Shown here one piece after another: positions 19,896 to 30,216 of a stretch of 64,000 nt of DNA. Origin of the DNA: Diplonema papillatum (taxonomy: Eukaryota; Euglenozoa; Diplonemea; Diplonemida; Diplonemidae). Positions within the stretch are counted from its first letter, which is position 1. Every line of letters starts with the position of its first letter. The stretch is taken from the NCBI GenBank assembly GCA_030068145.1, contig JAPJBO010000556.1, forward strand, positions 62,001-126,000. Reading direction: 5' to 3'. Both the position numbers and the translations under genes were made by a program. Below the pieces are notes generated by a model. The model ran no database searches. It was not told where the DNA came from and worked only from the letters and a program-made list of their open reading frames with translations.

Positions 19896-22800
19896 ATGCT
19901 CATTCGTGCGTTCCTAGTCGCGGGGGCGCTCGCCGCTTTAGGCAGTGCACTCAACACGGAAGGTCCGACGGGACGCCCGTTTGTGCTCGTAGACGACATC
20001 CAGGTCCCGGTCGACGACTTGCACAGGCACGAGACGCCGCTGGGGTGCCTGACGTTCACGGGGAAGGAGAAGATGTGGCCCGAGGGCAAGCTGCGGTACG
20101 CCATAGCCACCGACTACACGCACGAGGGATACGAGGCTCCCTACTTGTCCGACAACGATGAGCGCATCGCGTGGGCGGTGTCCCACATCCAAGCCAAGAC
20201 GTGCATCCGGTTCTCGAAGTGCGCCAGCCCGTACACCTGCGCCCAGCCTTTCGTCCTGTTCATATCCTCGTCGTTCTTCTGCAGCTCTCCCCTCGGAATG
20301 CAGGGCGGCATCAACCAGATCACCGCCACCAATTGCGACCAAGGTACGCCCCCCCTTTTTTCTTTGTATAAGCACCCGCTTTTGTAGGAAATGCTTGAGG
20401 GAGACTGCCAGTTGCGATAGATCAAAGGAGGAAAATGTGCTGTAGCCCACACGAAACACAGGTAAATCTGGGTTTAGTGGCGGGCGTAAGCGTTCAACAA
20501 AAAAATGCCGAAGCAGCTCGATAGGTCGGGCGGGTGAGCTGGTCGGGAATGGGAGTGGTCGGGACTACGAAAGTTCGCTTGAAATTCCGGGGGTTTAGGA
20601 TGTCCGTGTGACCGTTGTTAAATGGGTTCTCTTAGAGCAAGAAAGGGCTGGGTTGTGTATTTAGTGCACGCTTTCGTTATGGGTTATGGCTAGCCATGTC
20701 CGGGACTGTTTGTGACCGACACCGAGTACATTCCTTCGTGGAGTGTAGTCTTGGGCCCCCCACGTTCTACAAGTTGAGCATTGAGTTCTTTAAGGTGCAA
20801 GTGCCATCAAGGCAGACGAGCACTGCTCACGGGCTACTGCTACTTTATGACGCCCACGAGATTCTGCACACCTTGGGGATCATGCACGAGCAGTCGAGGA
20901 ACGACAGGGACGGCTACGTCTTCGTCAACGAGAGCAACATCATACCGGGGCTGGCGTACAACTTCGCGAAGTCTAGGGCCAGCGGGCGCGACATGGGCGC
21001 GTACGACTACGGGAGCATCATGCACTACAGGAGCGACGCCTTGACGGTAGACCCGGCGTACCCTTCGATCGTGGCCCCGGTCCCGATCGGGCAGCTGACT
21101 GGGCTGTCAAAAAAGGGGCGACATCGACGCAATCTCTTTCCAACAACAACACAACAAGAAACAAGTAAAAGAATAAGAAGCAAAAAAAAAATTACGCCAA
21201 TAAAACAAAGGACAAAGTTCCTTAGGGAATCTCAAGCGAACTTTATCTCTGAAAAAAAGACTTGATACGAGCATCAAACATTACGAGAGAGGGCAAGATG
21301 CTGCCTGAACACTAAACCCGATGCCTTTCCTTATTCCTCAAAACCTCTAAAACCCCCGGAGTTTCAATCTAAAACCAGCACCGGTAACTACGACCCCCTT
21401 CCACACAGGCGGCCTCGCCCACGAGATTCTGCACACCTTGGGGATCATGCACGAGCAGTCGAGGAACGACAGGGACGGCTACGTCTTCGTCAACGAGAGC
21501 AACATCATACCGGGGCTGGCGTACAACTTCGCGAAGTCTAGGGCCAGCGGGCGCGACATGGGCGCGTACGACTACGGGAGCATCATGCACTACAGGAGCG
21601 ACGCCTTGACGGTAGACCCGGCGTACCCTTCGATCGTGGCCCCGGTCCCGATCGGGCAGCTGACTGGGCTGTCAAAAAAGGGGCGACATCGACGCAATCT
21701 CTTTCCAACAACAACACAACAAGAAACAAGTAAAAGAATAAGAAGCAAAAAAAAAATTACGCCAATAAAACAAAGGACAAAGTTCCTTAGGGAATCTCAA
21801 GCGAACTTTATCTCTGAAAAAAAGACTTGATACGAGCATCAAACATTACGAGAGAGGGCAAGATGCTGCCTGAACACTAAACCCGATGCCTTTCCGTATT
21901 CCTCAAAACCTCTAAAACCCCCGGAGTTTCAATCTAAATAACGCTAAAACCAGCACCGGTAACAACGACCCCCTTCCACACAGGCGGCCTCGCCCACGAG
22001 ATTCTGCACACCTTGGGGATCATGCACGAGCAGTCGAGGAACGACAGGGACGATTACGTCTTCGTTAACGAGAGCAACATCACACCGGGGCTGGCGTACA
22101 ACTTCGCGAAGTCCGGGGCCAGCGGGCGCGACATGGGCGCGTACGACTACGGGAGCATCATGCACTACAGGAGCGACGCCTTGACGGTAGACCCGGCGTA
22201 CCCTTCGATCGTGGCCCCGGTCCCGATCGGGCAGCTGACTGGGCTGTCAAGGGGTGACATCGACACCATTGACTTCCTCTACAACGGCTGCTCAGAGGTG
22301 TACGAGGCCCCTATTTGCATCACCAGCAAAAGCCAGGCCATTGTGCACACGATGCTCCGGAAGGATGAGTTCGTCATCGAGTTCGACGCGGAGTGCGTGA
22401 GAGGCGGGACGATGCGGGTCGACTACAGCATCAACCCGTACAGGGTGCGGGAGTCGGTGAGCTTCACCACCAGCGTCGCCGAGGGGCAGAACGTGTCGGA
22501 CAGTGCGAAGGTCATGCTCGTCTTCCACCCGCCGCCAACGCACATCCACACGGAGTACACACTCTCCGCCACGTTCACCGCCAACACGCCGTCGGCACCC
22601 AGCACCACGTGCAGCGTCAGGGTCAAAGTCGAGTCAGGTACAGCCTTCCATCTCCTTTTTTTTTACATAAGCGCCAGCTTGAAAGGATTTGCTCGACGAT
22701 CACGTGTTGAAGGACGCAGGACGTGAGGTCATGCGGGTCTACCCCTACACGACAAATCACACAAACACAACAGGTCAAAGTCCTGAGTGAGAAAACAACA

Positions 22801-25800
22801 CACGGTGGTGTAAGCGAAGAACAAATCAGATTGTGTTTGTATTGTATTTGCCCCTTACCTCTATATTTCCCCCCTTCCATTCGGAGTCGAAGCAGCTACG
22901 TCGAGTATTTTTGTGTTACCTAGCCCCCCCCGTGCATAAGATGGATAGCCAAACCCCCTTGATTAAGATGGATAACGGGCGAGAATGCCAATCCACCTTA
23001 AACACGGGGGTGAGGTACCCCTGTGCAAAGTGACTACACGGTAGTCTACAGTGCCCCCGTGTTTAAGATGGATACCCCCCTTGATTAAGATGGATACCGC
23101 CAAAACCCGAGTTTTTTATCCATCTTATGCACGGGGGGGGCTAGGTAACAATGCATTGCTGGTACGAAAAATTAGTAGTTGGCAGCGTACTAAAAGCAAC
23201 TCACCAAATCAGGTGAAAAGCCGCTAGTGGTGCGCACAAACAAACGGAAGCGCCATACTAATTTTTTTGTCGTATAAGATCGCAGATCTTAGAAGATTAA
23301 TATATCCGACGAATACCTAACACTCGTTACAGGTTGAATAACCCCGTCGCTATCCCGAAAACATCGTAACTTCACCCCTCGCTTGCCCACCCACCCTTGC
23401 CCCCCCTTTTTCTGAAGCCGTGTCCTGAGGCGTCACGACGATTGTGACAAACACACCGAATCACTGCTTGACCTTTCTACTTTCGATTTATGCATCACCC
23501 GCGACGGTGAAGACGATTGTGACAAACACACCGAATCACTGCTTGACCTTTCTACTTTCGATTTATGCATCACCCGCGACGGTGAAGACGATTGTGACAA
23601 ACACACCGAATCACTGCTTGACCTTTCTACTTTCGATTTATGCATCACCCGCGACGGTGAAGACGAAGCAGCAGACGGAGCCAGTATACGCAGTAGGAGG
23701 AGGATGTATTATGTTGTATAAGCACCTGCTTTGTAGGAAATACTTGAGGAGGCTGCCAGCTGCAAAAGATCAAAGGAGGTAAATGTGCTGTAGCCCACAC
23801 GAAACACAGGCGAATCTGGGTTCAGTGGCGGGCGTAAGCGTTCAACAAAAAAGACCCATTTTGTAGTTGTATTGTTTCTCCCCCTCTAGCCTCCTTCGAA
23901 GTAAGCACAAGGCAGCCCCTCGAGTATTTTGTAAGCACCTGCTTCGTAGGAAATGCTTGAGGAGACTGCCAGCTGCAAAAGATCAAAGGAGGTAAATGTG
24001 CTGTAGCCCACACGAAACACAGGCGAATCTGGGTTCAGTGGCGGGCGTATGCGTTCAACAAAAAAGACCCATTTTGTAGTTGTATTGTTTCTCCCCCTCT
24101 AGCCTCCTTCGAAGTAAGCACAAGGCAGCCCCTCGAGTATTTTGTAAGCACCTGCTTCGTAGGAAATGCTTGAGGAGACTGCCAGTCGTGATAGATGAAA
24201 GGAGGTAAATGTGCTGTAGGTGTAACGTCCCGACCCGATGCCCGAGCGCCCGGACCCGTGGATCGGCGGCTCCACGTCCGGGTGGGAAGGGGCGCGGTAC
24301 CTGCGCGTGCCGGACCAGTACGTCGGGGGCCGTTTGGATGGACTCGCCGTGCTTCAACCTGCGGCAGGCGACGACTGTGGTGTACTCGGTCGACATCTGC
24401 ACGTTCGAAGTGTTACACCGACGCCCTCCTTTGAGACTCTTTAGACTCTATATTGGGGGGCAACTGGCATGCTGAAGAGTACCACACTATTACCTCCATT
24501 GCGATTTTGCAACCAAATAGCCTCTCTTTTTTTTAGTACTAACAATCTTGCGGGTTGCCCTTCAATGGATTGTGCAGGCTAAAAAGACGTAGACAGCGTG
24601 TTGTGGTGGTTGATCCGAATTATTCACCTGAATATACGCAGGGTAAATACAAGTGGAAAAACGATCACCCGGCACGCACAAACAAAGCAGTTGGAGGTGC
24701 TTATACAAAATACAAAGGTAAGTTTCCGGGCACATCCCACCCAAAACAAATTAGCAGATAGGACTAGACCAGACAGTCCGACAAGCCTCGGCTGGAGCCT
24801 GACCAGTCTAGTCCGGCTGACCCAGAGTCCGACCAGCCTGGACTGCCTGACCAGACCAAGCCCTGGCGGTTGGTGCTGCAAGATCAACAGAAAGGGCGGG
24901 TCTTCTAGATCCTTGGTCTCTTTCAATGGGAAGAACGGGAACAAAATTAGTTACCCAATGAACAGATGCAGAACCTGTCTCAAATTTCTTTTTACCACAA
25001 GTGCATTGTGTGAAGAAACTCAAGCGCCCGAGTAGGATCTTACGACACCAGAACATACACACACCTACACAACGCAGACAACGGCTGTGCCGGCGGGATG
25101 GCTGTGGGCGTCGACCTCGAGAATTTCGAAGTAAGCCCGTCGATGCTCGACGGGAACGCAGAGTGGGTGTACGGTCCCGACCCGATGCCCGAGCGCCCGT
25201 ATCCGTGGATCGGCGGCCCCACGTCCGGGTGGGAAGGGGCGCGGTACCTGCGCGTGCCGGACCAGTACGCCGGGGGTCGCTCGGTTTGGATGGACTCGCT
25301 GTGCTACAACCTGCGGCAGGCGACGACCGTGGTGTACTCGGTCGACATCTACACGTTCGGGGAGTACGCGGAAACCGGGGTGTTTACGCTGGGGATCAGC
25401 AAGGACGAGACGGCCACGTTCACCACCCTGTGGAACAGTTCGGGTAAACAGCCGGAAGTGTGGCACCGCCTAGAATTCGACCTCGCGGAGTACATCGGCT
25501 ACGGTGTAGTCATGCGACTCGACCGGGCGAGCCTCATGCAGGCGGGGGTCGACGTGGCACGCATGGCTATCGACTACTGCACTGACGGCCTCGCTGGGTC
25601 CCACGAGGAAAGCTTCGAGGCCGGCTTCGGCTTGTGGGAGCACTCCTACGTGAGCGCCGTCCACTGGTCGAGGAACTCGGGGCCCACGCCGACAGCAGGG
25701 ACCGGGCCGTTGGCCGCGTACGACGGGGCCGGGTACATCTACGTCGAATCGTCCGGAAACGGCACCGGATTCCCGCGGAAGTCGGCGTATTTGATTTCGC

Positions 25801-28800
25801 CTTGCTACTACCTGCAAGGCAAAGCCGGCGCCCAGGCGGCGTTCTCCTTCGCGTACCACATGCACTCGGCGGCGGCGGCGGACGTCGGGAGCTTCTCGGT
25901 CGAAATCAGCGAAAACAGCGGGCTTGTGTGGCGTCCGCTGTGGGTCCGGAGCGAGAGCCAAGCCGATGCCTGGCAGGTGGTCAGCATCGACATGACGGCG
26001 TACCTCAGGGTCGGGCTGCAGCTGCGGTTCAACCGCGTGACGGGGAGCGAAGGGCTGGCGGACGTGGCCGTCGACAGAGTCAAGATGCTCGTGCAGTCGT
26101 GCGACGAGCCGGAGCCCATTCCGTACACCGAAAGCTTCGAATCCGGCATCGGCCGGTGGACGCAAGACCAGTCCGACGACATCGACTGGACCCGATTATC
26201 CGGTCCGACCCCATCCACCAACACAGGTAATCCTCGCATCTCTTTCAAACGTTCCGGAAATGTTGCCACCAATATATCTGTTGCATTAGTGTGATTGTCA
26301 GGCCTTCGACTGACAATCACACTATGCCAATCAATCACCAATATGCCGTTAGTACAATAACTATCGTGAAGTCATGCTTTTCAAGCGCAAGTATAAAACA
26401 GAACGACGCATTTCTTTTCGAGTCGTGTAAGATCGAAGGTTCGAGATACGTCGCTGTACTTGGACCCGGGTACTAGCTCTTGGTGGCTTCCCGTCCGAAA
26501 CCCAGTTCTTGCTAAAAGAACTGGCTGAGAACTACTTAAAAGAAAGATAAACGTACGAAATAGCTACGAATACCGGAGCGAGAGCCAAGCCGATGCCTGG
26601 CAGGTGGTCAGCATCGACATGACAGCGTACCTCAGGGTCGGGCTGCAGCTGCGGTTCAACCGCGTGACGGGGAGCGAAGGGCTGGCGGACGTGGCCGTCG
26701 ACAGAGTCAAGATGCTCGTGCAGTCGTGCGACGAGCCGGAGCCCATTCCGTACACCGAAAGCTTCGAATCCGGCATCGGCCGGTGGACGCAAGACAAGTC
26801 CGACGACATCGACTGGACCCGACTGTCCGGTCCGACCCCAACCACCGACACAGGTAATCCTCGCATCTCTTTCAAACGTTCCGGAAAATGTTCCCGTTGC
26901 CACCAATATGCCGTTAGTACAATAACTATCGCGAAGTCATGCTTTTCAAGCGCGAGTATAAAACAGAACGACGCATTTCTTTTTGAGTCGTGTAAGATCG
27001 AAGGTTCGAGACACGTCGCTAGAAGAATGATACTCTCACGATGAGAGCTTGCACTTGTTCTTGGACCCGGGTACTAGCTCTTGGTAGTGGCTTCCGGTCC
27101 GAAACCCAGTTTTTGCTAAAGGAACTGGCTGAGAACTACTTAAAAGAAAAAGAAACGTAAGAATACCGGAGCGAGATGCATGCCGACGAGTGGCAGGTGG
27201 TCTCCGTCGACATGACGGCGTACCTCAGGGTCGGGCTGCAGCTGCGGTTCAACCGCGTGACGGGGAGCGAAGGGCTGGCGGACGTGGCCGTCGACAGAGT
27301 CAAGATGCTCGTGCAGTCGTGCGACGAGCCGGAGCCCATTCCGTACACCGAAAGCTTCGAATCCGGCATCGGCCGGTGGACGCAAGACCAGTCCGACGAC
27401 GTCGACTGGACCCTATTGTCCGGTCCGACCCCATCCACCGACATAGGTAAGCCTCGCATCTCTTTCAAACGTTGTTCCGGCGCTCACGCCGGACCCTTGC
27501 CCCGGCGGGCTGGCGGGGCCCTTCTCCGAAAGCTTCGAGGCCGGCTTCGGCGGCTGGACTCAGTACCCTGCAAGTGTGGTAGATGACACGCAATGTGTTG
27601 TCGACAAACGACAAGCAACAACCAACAACAGCGACGCCCAAAGTACGAAGAACAACACTGTAACCATACCAAGCCACCCCGCGTCACTAGATCTCACCTA
27701 ACTTCACTGCACTTCACTTCACTTCACGTCGTTCTAACAGCACAATGAAACCTTCCTCCCGTCTCACAAGTCAAACGGAGACTTAAAAATCGACCGCTTA
27801 ACACTCGAAACAGTCTAATAGCCCTCGGAAAGTCAAACGGAGACTTCACAAAATCGACCGCTTATAGCCAGAAACAGTCTAAAAGCACCCGCTAAAAAAC
27901 AAAAAAAAGAGTCTCAAGCGAATTTTCAATACGAAACACCACAGGCCCTTCATACGCGAGTGATGGATTGTCGTACATGTACGTCGAAGCCTCGGGTGCT
28001 AACTACCCCTACAAATCGGCGCTGCTGACGTCACCCTGCTTCAACCTCCCGGATGTCGGAATCGTGGTGCTGACGTTCGACTACCACATGTACGGAATCA
28101 CCACGGCTGTCGAATTGGATTACGGGCCGCTGGCCCTGGAACTGAGTGGGGACGGCGGCGTGTCGTGGTCGGAGGTGTGGGCGAAGGAAGCGAACCAAGG
28201 GAACGGGTGGACGCACGCCCTCGTGAGCCTCGAGGGGCGCTCCGGCGACGTCCGCTTTCGGTTCTCCCGCGTGACCGGCAGCTACTGGTCGACGGACGCC
28301 GCCGTCGACGCGTTTCGGCTCACGCCGGACCCTTGCCCCGGCGGGCTGGCGGGGCCCTTCTCCGAAAGCTTCGAGGCCGGCTTCGGCGGCTGGACGCAGA
28401 GCCCCGCGAACGACGTCGACTGGACCCGATACTCAGGCGGCACGCCTTCCACTTCAACCGGGCCGTCGGCCGCCGCAGCCGGCTTCACGTACGTATACGT
28501 AGAAGCGTCAGGCACGGGAAGCCCGTCGAAACGGGCCATTTTGAACTCGCCGTGCGTTAACCTGCACCAGGCGATATCCGCGACGTTTTCGTTCTCGTAC
28601 CACATGTACGGGCAAGCAGCGGAGTTCGGTCAGTTTGCCCTCGAAGTGACGGCGAACGGCGGCGCGTCGTGGGGCGTTTTGTGGAGCGAAGCGGCGATGA
28701 AAGGCAACGTCTGGCTCGTCGCTGAAGTCGACTTGGCGGCGTATCTAGGGCTGGACGTGCAGCTCCGGTTCAACCGGGTCACGGGGAACGGTTGGCAGAC

Positions 28801-29911
28801 CGACGTCGCTGTCGACGACGTGAAAATGGCCGTGTTTTACTACACGGCGGCGGAGTCGATCGTCGCGTCACACAGCGAAAGCTTCGAAGACGAGCACACG
28901 GTGACCAACCTGCCGAAGGAACCGTTCTCCGTCTGGACGCAGACGACCGCCGACGACCTGGAATGGACCAAACGCTCCGGCCCGACCCCCACGGTAGGGA
29001 CCGGCCCCGCTGCTGCGTACAACCACGCGTACTACGCGTACGTCGAAGCATCCGGCGCGGGCGTCGGGTACCCGCGCAAGCGGGCGGTTCTCACGGGGCC
29101 GCGGTACTCCCTCCGCGAAGCGAAATCGGCTGTTTTTTCGTTCGCGTTCCACCTGCATGCGGCGACCGAAGGAGCCGGCGTCGGGTCGCTGACGCTCGAA
29201 GTGAGTGGCAGCGGGGGCGTCGAGTGGGAGGCGGTGTGGAGCGCCGACCAGAACCAGGGGAACGGGTGGGTGCCCGTGTCGGTGGGCCTCGCGGATTTCG
29301 TCGGGTGGGACCTGCGGCTGCGGTTCGTGCGGCTGACCGGAGAACACGAGGTGGCGGACGCGGCGATCGACGCTCTCCAGCTGACGGTATCTTTCTGCCC
29401 CGGCGGCTTTGCCGGCAGCCGGGAGGAGAGCTTCGAGGCGGGGTTCGGGCTGTGGGGCCAGAACGACGACGGCGGCGACCACATCGACTGGCTGCGGAAG
29501 GACCGCCAGACGCATTCGGCGCTCACTGGGCCCACGAACGCGTTCGACGGGGAGTACTTTGTGTACGTCGAGTCTTCGATGGTCAACACGCCGGCCAAAA
29601 GGGCGATCCTCAACTCACCCTGCTACGACCTTCGGGCAGCGAAGACGGCGGAGTTCTCGTTCGCGTACGAGATGCACGGGAGGGGCATCTTCGGAACATA
29701 CGGCCTCGAGATCAGCACGAATGACGGGGCGTCGTGGGCCAGCCTGTGGAGCATCAGCACCTCGCAGGGCGACATGTGGCACACGAAGGTCATCGACCTG
29801 GCATCGTACCTGGGCTCCGTCATCCGCCTGCGGTTCAACAGGGTCACAGGCGCAGCCGGAGACTACGAAACCGACGCCTGCCTCGACATGGTCAAGCTCA
29901 CCGTCACGTAA
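19896..29911 (+). CDS. Secreted astacin metalloprotease with six MAM domains (four exons)
   Basis: Exons 19896-20343, 21984-22637, 25078-26226 and 27945-29911 give 1,405 residues. All junctions are phase 1 with GT-AG ends. Residues 1-18 (MLIRAFLVAGALAALGSA) look like a signal peptide. The peptidase M12A domain starts near MWPEGKLRYAI. HEILHTLGIMHEQSR (about 154-168) gives the zinc-binding HExxHxxGxxH and the family's HEQSRxDRD. SIMHY (207-211) is the Met-turn. Six MAM domains follow from about 370, 535, 710, 881, 1055 and 1235, with repeated SFEAGFGxW, VESSG/VEASG, LNSPCxNL and LRFNRVTG blocks; the first is most diverged. No membrane anchor is seen, so a secreted enzyme is likely. Meprins also pair astacin with a MAM domain, but have only one. 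MAM domains usually mediate adhesion or oligomerisation. Introns 1 to 3 contain partial extra copies of neighbouring exons. The start is the only ATG that gives a signal peptide. Confidence 0.88.
20344..20849. repeat. Astacin intron 1, first part: B1 and A repeats
   Basis: After the donor GTACGCCCCCCC a family B1 copy begins almost at once (TTGTATAAGCACCCGC at 20364; core to about 20505). A family A copy follows at 20566-20790 (ATGGCTAGCCATGTCCGGGA). A segment AGTGCCATCAAGGCAGACGA is shared with 44530-44570. Confidence 0.85.
20850..21372 (+). pseudogene. Duplicate of astacin exon 2, copy 1 (no acceptor)
   Basis: From CCCACGAGATTCTGCACACC it repeats the first 260 bp of exon 2, including the zinc-site and Met-turn codons. 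It lacks the CACACAG acceptor. After CTGGGCTGTCAAAA it leaves the exon for A-rich intronic sequence, then family F. In-frame reading ends at a stop near 21265. Confidence 0.9.
21373..21936 (+). pseudogene. Duplicate of astacin exon 2, copy 2 (acceptor intact)
   Basis: This copy begins CCTTCCACACAG|GCGGCC, the same acceptor and phase as the real exon 2, at 21409. It encodes the zinc site and Met-turn, then runs into the same A-rich sequence as copy 1 and stops at 21830. Spacing between the three copies is about 565 and 575 bp. If spliced in, it would give a short protease without MAM domains; otherwise it is a relic. Confidence 0.85.
22664..22913 (+). repeat. Family B2 MITE-like repeat
   Basis: TACATAAGCGCCAGCTTGAA opens it about 25 bp after the splice donor, and CAGCTACGTCGAGTATTTT closes it. 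The near-terminal sequences AAAT-GCTCGACG and AAAATACTCGACG are inverted. Other copies: 32472-32754, 49237-49528 (minus) and 48034-48145 (partial). Confidence 0.85.
22919..23145. mobile_element. Mariner-like MITE (family J) with TA target duplication
   Basis: The ends CCTAGCCCCCCCCGTGCATA and its inverse TATGCACGGGGGGGCTAGG are near-perfect terminal inverted repeats. Inside are several inverted and direct copies of TTAAGATGGATA. Flanks read TGTGTTA before and TAACAATGC after. Uninserted D copies read TGTGTTAACAATGC, so the insertion duplicated TA. No transposase is encoded. A second copy is at 43962-44180. Confidence 0.9.
23146..23268 (+). repeat. Family D repeat split by the J element
   Basis: CAATGCATTGCTGGTACG, GTAGTTGGCAGCGTACTAAA, CACCAAATCAGGTG and GCGCACAAACAAACGGAAGC are present, closing with CCATACTAATTTTTTTG, which mirrors AAAATTAGTAG near the start. 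Confidence 0.85.
23437..23663 (+). repeat. 75 bp tandem repeat, three copies
   Basis: GACGATTGTGACAAACACAC starts at 23437, 23512 and 23587. The units look identical. The open frames through it follow from the period being a multiple of three. Confidence 0.95.
23714..24222 (+). repeat. Family B1, head-to-tail tandem of about 2.4 copies
   Basis: GTAAGCACCTGCTTCGTAGG-type starts are spaced about 213 bp apart (23717, 23931, 24144). Each full unit has the inverted ends AAATACTTGAGGAGGCTGCC and GGCAGCCCCTCGAGTATTTT. Tandem arrangement is unusual for a MITE. Confidence 0.9.
24222..24440 (+). pseudogene. Fragment of the first MAM exon inside intron 2
   Basis: GTCCCGACCCGATGCCCGAG onwards matches 25171-25370 of exon 3. 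A deletion near 24330 (GGGCCGTTTGGATGG against GGTCGCTCGGTTTGGATGG) shifts the frame, so it cannot be used. It has no acceptor of its own. Confidence 0.9.
24530..24700 (+). repeat. D-related module
   Basis: AGTACTAACAATCTTGCGGG to CAATGGATTGTGCAGGCT, then GGCACGCACAAACAAAGC. ACAATC and GATTGT can pair over a longer loop. Related: 46013-46070, and in reverse 33350-33400 and 9655-9720. Confidence 0.7.
26271..26339. mobile_element. About 61 bp fold-back insertion with 8 bp target duplication
   Basis: Compared with the sister copy at 26893, which reads GCCACCAATATGCCG, this copy has an insert between two copies of ACCAATAT (26271-26278 and 26340-26347). The insert contains ATTAGTGTGATTGTCAG and CTGACAATCACACTA as a hairpin. 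The same arms recur at 63316-63350. Confidence 0.85.
27476..27560 (+). pseudogene. MAM domain fragment in intron 3
   Basis: CGGACCCTTGCCCCGGCGGG onwards matches 28322-28400 of exon 4 (CPGGLAGPFSESFEAGFGGW) but breaks off after the Trp-Thr-Gln codons. It is an isolated exon scrap. Confidence 0.9.
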
Positions 29912-30216
29912 ACACTGCGAACAGCATGTATCGACTGTCATTGAATGAGACTCATTGTGTAAAAAAACTTCCAAAAAAAAGAAGAAATGATCATGGTTTC
30001 AACCTTCAAAATGCCCCAGGCATAAGTAGGTCGTTTTTGTACGCAGAATCATATACTGATTATGTAGGGGGGTCTTTTGCGTCACTGAAAAACGCAAAAA
30101 AAAAAAAGCATACTTTCCTGGGTGGGTTCCTGTGGTGCAGGTATATGTGTGTGTTTACGGATTTACCGTTTTAACACGTGGTGCCTCCCTTCGCGGAAGT
30201 GAGACCGCGCTAAAAC
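29912..30216. other. 3' flank of the astacin gene
   Basis: About 300 bp with an A-rich stretch. No poly(A) signal is clearly identifiable and no gene is seen. Confidence 0.5.

Larger units (their letters stand above)
22638..25077. repeat. Astacin intron 2: a 2.4 kb mosaic of repeats
   Basis: Its parts, listed separately, are B2, a J mariner-like MITE inside D, a 75 bp tandem array, tandem B1 copies, a MAM exon fragment and a D-related module. The donor is CAG|GTACAGCC and the acceptor CACAACGCAG|AC. Confidence 0.85.
26227..27944. repeat. Astacin intron 3: tandem copies of exon-3 end plus intron start
   Basis: After the donor ACACAG|GTAATCC, the segment covering the last 280 bp of exon 3 and the first intron part is repeated at 26572-27165 and 27166-27475. 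In each copy CCGGAGCGAG begins and CACAGGTAATCC or CATAGGTAAGCC ends the coding part. The duplicates keep a usable donor but begin inside a codon block with no convincing acceptor, so they are best read as intronic relics. The rest (27560-27944) has short unique sequence and TCAAACGGAGACTT pieces. Confidence 0.85.

Noticed and set aside
27166..27475. Extra MAM exons in the mature astacin transcript
   Set aside because: The duplicates start without a clear acceptor and in mid-domain. Joining 26226 to 27945 restores a complete MAM domain in phase.
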